Below are positions 24,501 to 36,156 of a stretch of DNA of 64,000 bases, one piece after another. The DNA is taken from positions 135,098 to 199,097 of the forward strand of contig JXTC01000294.1 of the NCBI GenBank assembly GCA_002914845.1, written 5' to 3'. Positions within the stretch are counted from its first letter, which is position 1. Each line of letters starts with the position of its first letter. The notes under the pieces were generated by a model. The model searched no databases. It saw only the letters and a list, made by a program, of their open reading frames with translations, and was not told where the DNA came from. Source of the DNA: Trema orientale (lineage: Eukaryota; Streptophyta; Magnoliopsida; Rosales; Cannabaceae). The translations under genes and the position numbers were made by a program.

Positions 24501-25739
24501 ATTCAGATCTTAGAAGTTATGCTCAGAGCTTGTGTTATGGATTTCCAAGGGTCGTGGAATCATTACTTACCACTGATTAAGTTCTCTTATAATAACAGCT
24601 TTCAAGCTACGATTGGTGTTGCACCTTATGAGATGTTGTATAGTAGAAAGTGCAGATCTCCAGTTCACTGGGATGAGGTTGGAGAGCGACGTTATTTGGG
24701 TCCTGATATTATTAGAGATACAGCTGAGGCAGTTGAGAAGATCAGAAAATGTATGATAGCAGCGCAAAGTAGACAAAAGTTTTACCCAGATTCAGAACGT
24801 CGACCCTTACATTTTTCTGTTGGTGATAAAGTATTTCTTAAAGTTGCCCCTATGAAAGGTGTCATGAGATTTGGAAAGAAAGGAAAGTTGAGCCCGAGAT
24901 TTATAGGTCCTTATGAGATCCTTGAGAAAGTTGGGAATGTCGCTTATAGGCTTGCACTACCCCCAGAGTTATTAGGTGTGCATAATGTCTTCCATGTTTC
25001 TATGCTAAGAAGGTATGTATCAGACCTATCCTATATTCTTAGCCAAGAGCCATTTGAACTAGATCCAAAGTTAACTTATGAGTAACGTCCAGTTCAGATT
25101 TTAGACAGAAACGAAAAAGACTTGAGAAACAAAAAGATTCCTTTAGTGAAAGTCCTGTGGCGAAATAATTCTGTAGAGGAGGCTACATGGGAACGGGAAT
25201 TTGAAATGAGAAATCAACATGCAGAATTATTCGGTAAGCAAATTTCGAGGATGAAATTTTTATTAGGAGGGGAGGATTGTGATATCTTGAATTTCCAAAT
25301 GACACCCAGTTCCTCACATAATTAAAGAGCCAATAATAACTTGTAGCATAACATTTGTTTTTCATATTAGTGCTATGCGCGTGCCTCAACTTGAGTATTT
25401 ATTTCATTATTTAACTATTACGAATAACCTTCATTTACTAAGTAATTTTGCAGTGAAATGCTCGAGTTATGCTCTTTGGTACAAGTATGGCATATTTTAA
25501 ATTGACTGGTTATAATTATAGGCGTGATTCTAATTGTTAAATACGTTTGCTTTTATAAATTCATTTAGTTGGTTACCCTTATTCATATTTGTGTGTGGTC
25601 ATAACTTTTCAGTAATTTATATTTGTGTATAATTAAATATCCAATTTTCAATTTATATTTATGATATCTATCTTTTGTTTTTATTATCTTATGTAAATAT
25701 CTGATTATAATACAAATATATGGTGAGAATGAGGTCTCC

Positions 25740-25758
25740 CCGACTTAATCAAAGTCGG
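25740..25758 (+). other. Hairpin, TK-B 3' LTR
   Basis: CCGACTT/AAGTCGG, 7 bp, loop AATCA, 462 bases into the LTR. Partner of the hairpin at 9,038-9,056. Confidence 0.65.
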
Positions 25759-26779
25759 TCATTCTCTTTTCTTACAGTAGCGTGTATTACTTTTCTTTAT
25801 GTTTATTGGGATGCTATCTTTCAATTTCTGGCCTTTCTCTCATCTTCGCTTTCACTTTTCTCAAATTTTTCTAGCTGATTATGTGTGTGATAGTTAAATA
25901 TATTTAAGCCTAATTGCGGTGAGTGCTCAAGTAGTCGAATCACTAGTTTGAAAGGCAAGTTTCTTATTCCTCGTAAGTAACACTTGACAAGAAGGTAATT
26001 CCTTTTTATACATATTAATATCTTCCTCTCAAATATGTCTTTGACCATTCTTACGTTTCAATTTCTAGGACATATATATTTGTACTATTGTTGTGATTAT
26101 TTTTTTAAGCTAGTGGGATTTAAATAAAGAAAATTCATAGATTTATGTGCTTACTTAAGTGATGATTCGTGATATGTATATTTAATGGAATGAATTTTTA
26201 CGTGATGGTCTTATGAGTTTAAAGGTACAGGTATTAATTGTAGGAAAAATCAAATAGTAACATCATAGAGATTTTCGGTGCACCTTTGAGTGTTATCAAT
26301 ATTTATTTTCGCTTTGAGTATTGTACGTAAGTATTTTTAAGCTTGGCCCAATGACTTATTAATGGTTCTTTCTAATTGTTGTTTTCAAGAATTCTTAGCA
26401 TTGAAATCAATTTAGTGTCTATTTTTTTTTATGACTTGTTATCTTAAGCTACCTATAAGTGTGTGGATACAAGATTAAGTAAACAAATACGTGATCAATT
26501 TGAGATAGTGCCTTCATTTCATAATATTTGCTTTTGTTTAAATTGGTTGATGTTGTATATGTGTGAGACCTTTTGCTCATATGATTANGAATTCTTTATA
26601 TATGCTGTTAACGATAATAATACATAGGACTATGTTACTTCTTCATATATACACACACAATGAAGCTTATTTGATTCTTCTTTTTTTCACGAAAGTCTTT
26701 ACTTATTGTTAGAGTTTATTAACTTGACTATAATATCATGGTTTTACGTGAATACTTATTAAGAATGATTGATCATATA

Positions 26780-28383
26780 TGTTATTTATGGAGTTAAGTG
26801 TTTTTATGTGTAATAGATTAAGTTTTCTATGTTTGTAATATGATTTCTTAAATTTGGACTGTATATCTTATTGATCCTATTGTCTATTATACTTAATTGG
26901 TGGCTGCTTGTGATGACACATAAATATAAAAGTGGTTTTAAACTTGTTTAAGCCGAAAAAGAGTTCAAGTGCACTTAAATTGTTCTAAGTGATCCTCTTG
27001 ATGTATATATGTGGGAATTAGATTGTTAACTGTTATTGCAAGTCTAAAACCATGATTTTAATCATGTGGGAATGTCCTAAAAATAGAGGAGGTGCTGTCC
27101 AAATATTTTTAAAATGAAATGGCACCATTTAGGTGCAAATGGTCTAGTTTCTTTTACAAAATGATGTGCCATTTTGGATCATTTTCTGTTAATGAACTTA
27201 CATTCATATTTTAATACTTTTGAATAGTTTTTCAATGCTAGTTATTGATTGTCAAGTGCCTTAGGTGATTTATATACTTCCGAGCCATTTTAAGATCAAG
27301 TTTTTTAATTTGGTGAAAGTTGTCATTTCGGTCTTGTTCAAGTATTTTAATGCATTCTTTTTGTAAAATGTGCATCATGAGTAATAGTAATTTATAACAG
27401 GTNCTTGGTAATTTTGGTGTGGTATTATTATGTACACCATGCATGTTTTATGAAAAAGTTTAAGAAGGGTAATATGATTTATGAAATGCCTTAGTATTAT
27501 TGTGTAAAACTATTTTATCATAGAGAAGTTAAGACCAGGTAACTTTCAGAAGGTTTTGTGTCACTATTATGGGAAAGCAGGATAAATATTTTTACAGTTT
27601 CAGAGTGGCAGCCCCAGGAGAGGAGCAAGTGTGACACGATTAGTCATAAGGTTTGCTACAATATTCCTCCTCCAAGTTATATAATAGACTAAACTATAGT
27701 CTCGGGCCGCCTTATCTCTTGAGCTCGACGGGGTAATGATGGAATAAGGTTAGTAACGAGCCCCACTGTGGTAAGAGCCGGCGGGAGGAGAGCCCATGGG
27801 ATATCATTAATTCAGGAAGCCCTGCAGGCATAGTGCTGAACCAGACAGTGGGCACAAGACAGGGAAGGGTCTAAAGGAAATTATTTATTCTAAAACATTT
27901 AAGCAAGCACGGTCATACATTTAATTCATGTCATTGAGCAACATGTCATCCATTACTTTACTTACTGAGCTGTAGCTCATTGTAGTCTTGTATTGCAGGT
28001 AATGATTAAAATGACAGTCTGAGCTTGTGAGCTGAAGTAGAGGCCCAACCTTGGTGTTGTACATATGGATATTTTGACCACATGTGGGAGCCTAGTTTAT
28101 GTATTTTGGGATGTTTTGCAGTCTCTCAATGAAGTTGTTTTTAGTTCGTCTCTTTTGGTACCTATTTACCACCTTTTGTTTAGTTATATATGTATATATT
28201 GATCCACACTATGTTTGTAAGTAAGGTCAGCTATCCATAAAGTTTTAAAGAAAATAAAAAGTTCAGATTAGCCCGTATTTTTGGGATGTCGAATACAGGA
28301 TTATTTTTCAAAAGTAACGCCTTATAAATAAAAAGTTAGTAAATCCCCACTATTAGTATGTGGATAAAAGGAAGGGCGTTACA
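26780..28383 (+). repeat. Left TK-A LTR, right part
   Basis: Matches 50,757-52,547 of the right LTR and ends GGGCGTTACA just before the primer site. It contains the GC-rich block (about 27,600-27,870) and the 14-nt palindrome at 27,966-27,979. It includes the single N at 27,403. Confidence 0.8.
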
Positions 28384-28386
28384 AGT

Positions 28387-28398
28387 TGGTATCAGAGC
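28387..28398 (+). other. Primer binding site, TK-A element
   Basis: TGGTATCAGAGC, three bases after the LTR end TTACA. Confidence 0.9.
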
Positions 28399-28554
28399 GG
28401 AGGTTTAAATCATTTCTGTAGACCGTCCATATGTGCATGTCGAGGAGGGGAATCACTACGCTCACAAGTAAGTATTTTATGTGCATTAATTTATATTTGT
28501 TGCATGCTTCATGTTTATTATCGGCTAATCTTTACTAAGACAAGGAACACATAA

Positions 28555-29176
28555 ATGACTATCACTCGAGGTCAAACATCTAGAGCTACTGAGGGCTCTA
28601 CTCCTGAGAGACATACACAGGAGTTGGTGGAACTCCGTGAAATGGTCTGTAGGCAGACAGAACAGATTGAGAGGCTATTACAACAGCAAGGGGAAAGATA
28701 AATTCCGCCTAACACACATCCTCCCCAACCACCACCACCACCTCCACCACAGGCCCCAGCTGCATTACACCCTCTAGAACCAATGTATGAATGGTTTAGG
28801 AAACAACACCCCCCAGTATTTGAGGGTACTATAGATCCACTCGATGCAGAAGAATGGAAATGTTCGTTGGGAACAATTTTTGACTTTATCCAGCTTAATG
28901 AAAGGGAGAAAGTTTAGTATGCTGTTTATATGTTAAAGAAAGATGCACGTATATGGTGGGACGTGATTAGGCAAACCAGAGACACTACTCAAATGACATG
29001 GACAGAATTTCAATTTGTTTTCAACAAGAAATATTACAATACTGTTGTGTTGGCCACAAAGGTGAATGAGTTTAGTAAGTTACAATAGGGCAACCTTTCA
29101 GTGGCTGAGTATGTGAGAAAATTCGATCAGTTGGTAAGGTTTGTTTCAGACATGGTCCCTAAGGATATCACAAGGG
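28555..29176 (+). pseudogene. Fossil TK-A gag, N-terminal part
   Basis: Gag-like region starting MTITRGQ. It has a glutamine-rich helix, a proline-rich linker, and the retrotransposon gag (capsid) domain from about 28,790 (FEGTIDPLDAEEW; YMLKKDARIWW). It ends at the AAGGG target repeat (29,172-29,176), where ATH-1 is inserted; gag sequence is seen again from 43,490. A fossil with several breaks. Confidence 0.8.
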
Positions 29177-30627
29177 TGATTACATTATGAAAATAGAGTT
29201 ATCTTGTGTGTTTTTAGTCTTAGGATAGTTATTTTAAAAGAATAAATTGTCTAATTTAGGTGCCTTTCTTTACTTTATTTTAGTTTTTGATGTTTCTGAT
29301 GTTTAAGATCTAATTTAGTCAATATCTATTCTATTTCTCTTAATTTTTAGTAGAATTGTTGAATTTTGGACTTGAGTTTTGCAGCATTAAACTGGCAGCA
29401 TTTTAGAAGAAAAGCTGAACTTCAAGTAAAAGCTGGAGCAGTACTGAACAGCAGATTCCTTTTTCTAGCTGGCATTTATTTCGTACAGCTGGTGCTGACA
29501 GCTAATATTAAGTACCAGCTAAGGGAAAATGAAGCAAAATGGTCCTCACTCCTTTATTTGGCTGACACGTGTGCTAGGGTACCTCACTTACCCTAATATA
29601 AAAGGAAAGTGTACTATAAGAAGAAAAAAAGGAGGAGCTTGGCGGCTGAGCGGAGAGGAATACGGAAAAAGAAAAGAAAAAGAGAGAGAGAGAGAGAGTA
29701 CAGCGAAGAAAGGACAAAGAAAAAGAAGTACTAGCTGTAGCAAAGAGCAAAAATCACCATCATCCAGCTAGACTTTTCCTTACTTCTTTCAATCTTCTTT
29801 GTATTTAATTTCTTTTTCTTTTCTTGAACTTTTTGTAATTAATGGGGTATTTAGAGCTGCTGATTTTTAAGCCCCAGAACATGAGCTAAGTTTTCTTAGC
29901 TGAGTTTATGATGAATCTGAGGTTGTAATGATGGATTAAAGTTGCTTTAAATGTTTATGGTAATTTCCTCTTGTTCATTCAAGTGAACTTCATTATTATT
30001 TCTTTTTATTGCTTGGCCATCAATATTTAGGATAAATAAATTAGGATTAATTCTAGAAAGGTTAATCTTAGTTGGATCTAGCTTGAATGATGCATGTTTC
30101 AATCATCTCCTTAATAGATCTTTGAATTTGTAATGATATAGGAATATATTGTTACCATGCAAACCCATTGGAAATTGATGCTATAAATAGTGTTTTAAGA
30201 ACTAGGTCAGCATAGGAATATGTTAAATCTAGTTTAAAGAGCAGTAAACATAATAAATTCGGAAGATTATTGTGTACAGATTGAATTTTCGGTTACTGGA
30301 GTAATTTTGCTGTAGGCGTTGCTGCAGCAACTAAACTCAGATTTGCAACCAAGGAGGATTCAATAATCCCAGCTTAATCACACCACTGATTCACAATCAC
30401 TTGATTAGATCGTGCTATTTTCTGCTTAATATTTACATTTCTTTTGCATCCTTTACTTTTACTATTTTGTTGCAAATCGTTATCTCTCATACCTTAAACC
30501 AGTTTGTTTGATATTTAGTTTTTACAATCAATTTTAGTAATCAATCCCTGTGGAGACGATACTTAACTTACTACTATATTACTTGTTCAGCACTTGCACT
30601 TGCGTAGCTATTATAAAATCCGCAACA
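29177..30627 (+). repeat. 5' LTR of ATH-1
   Basis: 1,451 bp, TG...CA, ending CCGCAACA. Contains a G-box (29,566-29,571), TATAAAAG (29,597-29,604) and an (AG)9 run (29,681-29,698). The open stretch 29,529-29,771 recurs at 42,392-42,634 because the LTRs are copies; it overlaps the promoter and is not called a gene. Confidence 0.9.
29566..29604 (+). promoter_or_regulatory. Athila LTR core promoter: G-box + TATA box
   Basis: CACGTG at 29,566-29,571 and TATAAAAG at 29,597-29,604, starts 31 bases apart. The same pair with the same 31-base spacing is kept in the ATH-1 3' LTR (42,429 and 42,460) and in the older Athila LTR piece (48,782 and 48,813). G-boxes bind plant bZIP and bHLH factors. That this is the LTR promoter is inferred from motif order and conservation. 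Confidence 0.65.
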
Positions 30628-30633
30628 AGTTTT

Positions 30634-30651
30634 TGGCGCCGTTGCCGGGGA
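30634..30651 (+). other. Primer binding site, tRNA-Asp type
   Basis: TGGCGCCGTTGCCGGGGA, six bases after the LTR end. This is the usual primer site of Athila elements. Confidence 0.9.
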
Positions 30652-30748
30652 TTGAGATAACTAAAGTTACTTGTAGAAGCTATTTTATTTTTCTTGCCTT
30701 TATCTTTTCTTTATTTGTTTAAGTGGCTGTGCTTGCAGGATCTTATAC

Positions 30749-32270
30749 TTGTATATGAATAATCAGCGAGATCAAGAGTTGGTACCCTTAGATCCTGAAA
30801 TTGAAAGAACATTTCGAGCAAGAAGAAGGGAGCAACAACCAGGTTTAGCTGGTTTAGAAGGAATGGCTGAAGCTGCTGGTGCTAATAATGCTGCAGCAAT
30901 GGCAGATGACAGAGACAGGGCAATCAGAGAATATGCTATTCCTATACTCAATGGACTGAATCTTGGCATTGTTAGGCCCGAAATTCAAGCACCTCAGTTT
31001 GAATTGAAGTCGGTTATATTTCAAATGCTCCAAACTATGGGGCAATTCAGTGGGTTACCAACGGAGGATCCACATCTTCACCTTCGGTTATTCATAGAAG
31101 TGTGTGATTTGTTCAAGTTACAAGGAGTCACAGATGAAGCTCTAAGGCTGAAATTATTTCCATACTCTTTGAGAGATAGAGCAAGAGCATGGTTGAACTC
31201 AATACCCCCAGACTCGGTGGCCATATGGAATAACTTGGCGGAGAAATTTTTGATGAAGTATTTCCCACCAACAAAGAATGCCAAACTCCGAAATGACATT
31301 ACTTCTTTTCAACAATTGGATGGGGAATCATTATATGAATCATGGGAGTGCTTTAAGGAGTTGCTAATGAAGTGCCCACACCATGGAATCCCGCATTGGA
31401 TCCAAATGGAGACGTTTTACAATGGTCTCAATGCTCATACGCGGTCAATGGTAGATGCATCGGCTAATGGTGCTCTTCTAGCAAAGTCTTATAATGATGC
31501 TTATGAAATCTTGGAGCAGATGGCCAATAATAACTATCAATTGCCAACTGAAAGAGTAGCTGCAGGGAGGCGTGTCGTTGGAATTCACGATGTAGACGCA
31601 GTCATAGCCTTGATAGCGCAAGATTCATCACTGTCCAATATTTTGAAATCTATGAATATGGCTGCTGGAGCAACTGCAGAGCAATCTGCTGCAGTTTCTT
31701 GTATTTATTGTGGAGAAGGACATTTATTTGACAGCTGTCCATCTAGCCCTACTTCAGTGTGTTATGTTGGGAACTTCAACAAGAACAACAATCCATTTTC
31801 TAACACTTACAACCAGGGATGGAGGCAGCATCCTAATTTTTCATGGAGCAATCAAGGGGCTAATCCATATCCAACTCCGAATAGACCCGCCCACCTACCC
31901 GGTTTCCAACAGCATCTGCCATAGCAACAACAGTACCAGAAACAGCAACATTCAGAGCAATCCAGCTCCATGGAAGCACTATTAAAGGAATACATGGCGA
32001 AAAATGACGCCATAATTCAGAACCAATCCACCATAATTCAGAGTCAAGCAGCTTCACTCAGAAATTTGGAGACTCAAATGGGGCAGTTAGCTAATGCCTT
32101 GAACAGCAGACCCCAAGGTTCTTTGCCAAGTGATACAGAAAATCCAAGGCGAGATGGTAAAGAACATTGTAAAGCAATCTCTTTAAGGAGTGGGAAAGAG
32201 CTGGAAGGTCCTGAAGTAATGCCTAAACAACAAAGAGAGCCCTCTTCAATCCAAGGAGAATAGGAGAAGA
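30749..32270 (+). pseudogene. Fossil Athila gag region
   Basis: Encodes the Athila-type gag. It has an N-terminal basic stretch (EIERTFRARRREQ) and a capsid-like retrotransposon gag domain about 31,000-31,540 (WLNSIPPDSVAIWNNLAEKF; FYNGLNAHTRSMVDA). A zinc knuckle of the CX2CX4HX4C form (CIYCGEGHLFDSC) lies near 31,700-31,738, then a glutamine/asparagine-rich linker, then a helical tail about 31,970-32,110. Gag forms the virus-like particle in this family. The region is a fossil. Confidence 0.85.
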
Positions 32271-32429
32271 AAGATAGATTGGAAAAAGTAGCAAAGTAGG
32301 TTGCTGAAAAAGAGAACTCTGCTGTAACATCGCAGCAGCAAAACTGCCCAGAAAAGCATAATGGCAGACCACCACCACCTTTTCCTCAATAATTTCACAC
32401 GCAGCAGCAAGACAAGCAGTTTAATAAAT

Positions 32430-35400
32430 TTTTGCAGGTTTTAAAGCAGCTGCATATCAACATACCATTGGTGGAAGCCTTAGAACAGATGCCAAAGTAT
32501 GTTAAATTCATGAAGGACATCCTCTCCAAGAAAAGAAGGTTGGGAGACTTTGAAATAGTGGCACTTACCAAAGAATGCAGCTCAATCTTGCAAAGTAAAA
32601 TCCCTCCTAAACTTCAAGATCCTAGAAGTTTTACAATACCATGTTCTATTGGTGATACCTATTATGGGAAAGCCCTGTGTGACTTAGGAGCAAGCATAAA
32701 CTTGATGCCCATGTCAGTCTTCAGAAAGTTGGCAATTGGGGGAGGCAAGACCCACAACCATCACCCTTCAGCTTGCAGATAGATCATTTGCTCACCCCGA
32801 AGGAAAAATTGAAGATGTGTTAGTGCCGGTGGACAAGTTCATATTTCCCGTAGATTTTATAGTGTTAGACTACGAGGCAGACAAGGAGGTGCCTATAATC
32901 CTAGGTAGACCGTTTCTTGCTACTGGAAGGACATTGATTGATGTGCAAAAAGGAGAGCTCACTATGCGAGTCGATGACGAGCATGTCACTTTCAATGTGT
33001 TCAAGGACATGCGGTTTCCGGATGAGATAGAGGAGTGTTCAGCCATCAACATCTTAGATTCACTTGTGATTGATCAATTCCAGAAAGTTTGTGACAACAA
33101 CGTGATTTCAGTATCCACCAAGGCTGATTATAAGGAAGAATCTGAAGAAGATGGCGATGTATCATGGGTGGACACAAAGCATTCACTTGCTAAACCCGGA
33201 AAACAATTTAAATCTCTCAAGTTATTAGAGAGAAGTTTCAAGCCTTCTAAACTGTCTGTTGAAGAGCCCCCAATCTTAGAGTTGAAACCATTGCCCTCTC
33301 ACTTGAAGCATGCATATTTGGGTGACTCAAATACATTACCGGTAATTATTTCTTCAGCTTTGAGTTTGGGGCAAGAGTAGCAATTACTTGCAGTACTAAG
33401 GAAGCTCAAGAAGGCAATCGGATAGACAATTGACGATATCAAGCAGATCAGTCCTACAATCTACATGCATAAGATTCTGCTGGAAGATTGCTTCAGCAAC
33501 TCTGTGGAGCAGCAGCGAAGATTAAATCCAATCATGAAGGAAGTTGTGAAGAAAGAAGTGATTAAGTGGTTGAATGCAGGGATAATTTATCCTATTTCAG
33601 ACAGTTCTTGGGTCAGCCCAGTTCAGTGTGTGCCTAAAAAAGGAGGCATTACAGTGGTTGCTAATGATAATAACGAGTTAATTCCTACAAGAACAATGAC
33701 TGGTTAGAGGGTGTGCATGGACTACTGGAAGCTCAACAAGGCCACAAGAAAAGACCACTTCCCATTGTCGTTCATTGACCAAATGCTCGATAGACTTACT
33801 GGTAAGGAGTATTATTGTTTTTTGGATGGGTACTCAGGCTATAACCAGATTGCTATAGCACCAAAGGACCAAGAAAAGACAACCTTTACCTGCCCTTATG
33901 GAACATTCACCTTCAAAAGAATGCCATTCGGTCTTTGCAATGCTCCAGCAACGTTTCAGCGATGCATGATGTCTATTTTCAGCGATATGGTGGAGAAGAC
34001 TCTTGAAGTTTTTATGGATGACTTCTCGGTATTTGGAGAAACCTATGAAGATTGCCTACATAATTTAGAGCAAGTGTTGGAGCGATGTGAAGAATCTAAC
34101 TTAGTCTTGAATTGGGAAAAGTGCCACTTCATGGTGCAAGAAGGCATTGTGCTAGGTCATAGAGTTTCCAAGCATGGTATTGAAGTAGACAAGGCAAAAA
34201 TTGAAGTTATTGAGAAGCTGCCACCACCAACATCAGTTAAGGGCATTAGGAGTTTCTTGGGACATGCAGGTTTTTATAAGAGATTCATAAAGGATTTCTC
34301 AAAAATCTCCAAGCCGCTATGCACTTTGCTAGAGCAAACCAGATCTTCTGAATTCAATGAAGAGTGTATGCAAGCATTCTTGGAGCTGAAAAGAAAACTT
34401 GTTTCTGCCCCAATTATTGTAGCTCCAGATTGGTCTTTACCATTTGAGTTGATGTACGATGCAAGTGACCATGCAGTGGGAGCTGTATTGGGACAAAGAA
34501 AAGAAAAGGTATTCCACTCTATCTACTATAGCAGCAGAACTCTATCTGAGGCCCAGCTGAATTATACAACTACCGAGAAGGAGCTCTTACCTGTTGTGTT
34601 CGCCTTTGACAAATTTAGATCCTATCTTGTGGGAACAAAGGTTACTGTCTATACAGATCATTCAGCAATCAAGTATCTCATCACGAAGAAAGATGCCAAA
34701 CCAAGGTTAATTAGATGGATACTGTTGCTGCAAGAGTTTGACCTGGAGATACGAGATAGGAAGGGTTCCAAGAATCAAGTTACCGATCACGTATCAAGAT
34801 TGGAAGCAGGGGACGGAAAAGAGAGCAATGAGCCGATTAGAGAAATATTCCCAGATGAACAGCTTCTAGTTGTGCAGCAGAAGGCTATTCCTTGGTATGC
34901 AGACTTTGCTAACTACTTGGCGAGTGGATTACTCCCACCAGATATGAATAGCCAGCAGCGAAAGAAATTCTTCCATGATGTAAAAGCTTACTTTTGGGAT
35001 GAGCCTTTCTTATATAAGCAATGTGCAGACCAGATTTTGAGAAGATGTGTTCCTAATGAAGAAATTCATAGCATTTTACTCCACTGCCATTCATCCCCAT
35101 ATGGAGGACATTTCGGAGGCTTTAGGACGGCTGCCAAAGTCTTGCAATCAGATTATTATTGGCCAACCATCTTCAAGGATGCTCATGAACTTGTCAAGGC
35201 TTGTGAAAGGTGCCAAAGGGTCGGGAATGTCTCACAAAGACATGAAATGCCTTTAAACAACATTCTGGAAGTTGAATTGTTTGATGTTTGGGGCATAGAC
35301 TTCATGGGGCCATTTCCTCCATCTTTTGGGAATCTCTATATCTTGGTAGCTGTAGACTACGTGTCTAAATGGGTGGAAGCTTCAGCATTTCCCACGAATG

Positions 35401-36156
35401 ATTCCAAAGTAGTGATGAAGTTTTTGCACAAGAAAATTTTCACATGCTATGGCACTCCAAGAGCCATCATAAGTTATGACAGAACACACTTTGGCAGTAA
35501 GCAATTTGAGAATCTTTTGGCTAAGTATGGAGTGAAGCATAAAGTTGCTACAGCATACCATCCACAGACAAGTGGACAAGCTGAAATTTCCAATAGAAAG
35601 ATCAACGAATTTTGGAGAAGATTGTGAATCCCACCAGGAAAGATTGGGCAACAAGGCTTGATTATGCTCTTTGGGCCTACAGAACAGCTTTTAAAACACC
35701 CTTGGGGATGTCACCATATAGACTGGTTTTTGGGAAAGCATGTCACTTGCCGATGGAGCTAGAGCACCGAGCATATTGGGCGATAAAAAAGCTTAACATG
35801 GACCTCCAAGCTGCTGGAAAAAAAAGACTGTTGCAGCTAAGTGAGCTGGAAGAATTTCGGATGTGTGCTTACAAGAGTGTGAAGTTATACAAGGATAAAA
35901 CAAAAAAATGGCATGACAGAAAGATCCAACAAAGGAGCTTTGAACCTGGGTAGCAAGTATTGTTGTTTAACTCCAGATTGAAACTGTTTCCTGGAAAATT
36001 GAAGTCCAGATGGTCAGGTCTATTCAAAGTCGCTAAGGTCTACCCATATGGTGCTGTTGACTTGCTGGAAAAAAATTCAGGGCGCGAATTCAAGGTCAAT
36101 GGCCAGAGGTTGAAGCATTATTGGGGAGCTGAATTTGACAGAGGGAAGACCTCAAT
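32430..36156 (+). pseudogene. Fossil Athila pol region (PR-RT-RH-IN)
   Basis: Protease core around ALCDLGASINLMP (32,670-32,708). Reverse transcriptase with the [16 protein letters not shown] block and [10 protein letters not shown] (about 34,009-34,038). RNase H starting near [18 protein letters not shown] (about 34,441). Integrase zinc-binding HHCC block ([12 protein letters not shown]...CERCQR) near 35,085-35,225, then the catalytic core from [10 protein letters not shown] (about 35,286) and a C-terminal stretch to the TK-A insertion. Domain order PR-RT-RH-IN is that of Ty3/gypsy, and the motif spellings fit the Athila branch of the non-chromodomain group. It is a fossil. The region stops at the TCAAT target repeat of the solo LTR. 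Confidence 0.85.

Larger units (their letters stand above)
19538..26780 (+). mobile_element. TK-B copy 2: broken Tekay-type element
   Basis: Inserted in the left TK-A LTR. Parts: 5' LTR 19,538-21,520 (contains an N run at 19,888-19,925); primer site 21,523-21,534; gag from 21,700; reverse transcriptase about 22,560-23,150; RNase H about 23,450-23,830; integrase about 24,030-24,900; chromodomain-like tail about 25,100-25,240; polypurine tract 25,265-25,276; 3' LTR from 25,278 to about 26,780, where TK-A LTR sequence resumes. The left target repeat would be AGGAC (19,533-19,537); no partner is visible. It has more pol than copy 1 but is broken by roughly eight to ten changes. The two LTRs differ in extent, so age cannot be read from them simply. 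Confidence 0.85.

Noticed and set aside
28387-28398. Possible tRNA remnant at TGGTATCAGAGC sites
   Set aside because: These are retroelement primer sites complementary to a tRNA end, not tRNA genes.
29529-29771. 80-codon open stretch repeated at 42,392-42,634
   Set aside because: It is the same LTR sequence twice, overlaps the likely TATA box and runs through an AG repeat; low-complexity Lys/Arg/Glu/Ser tail.
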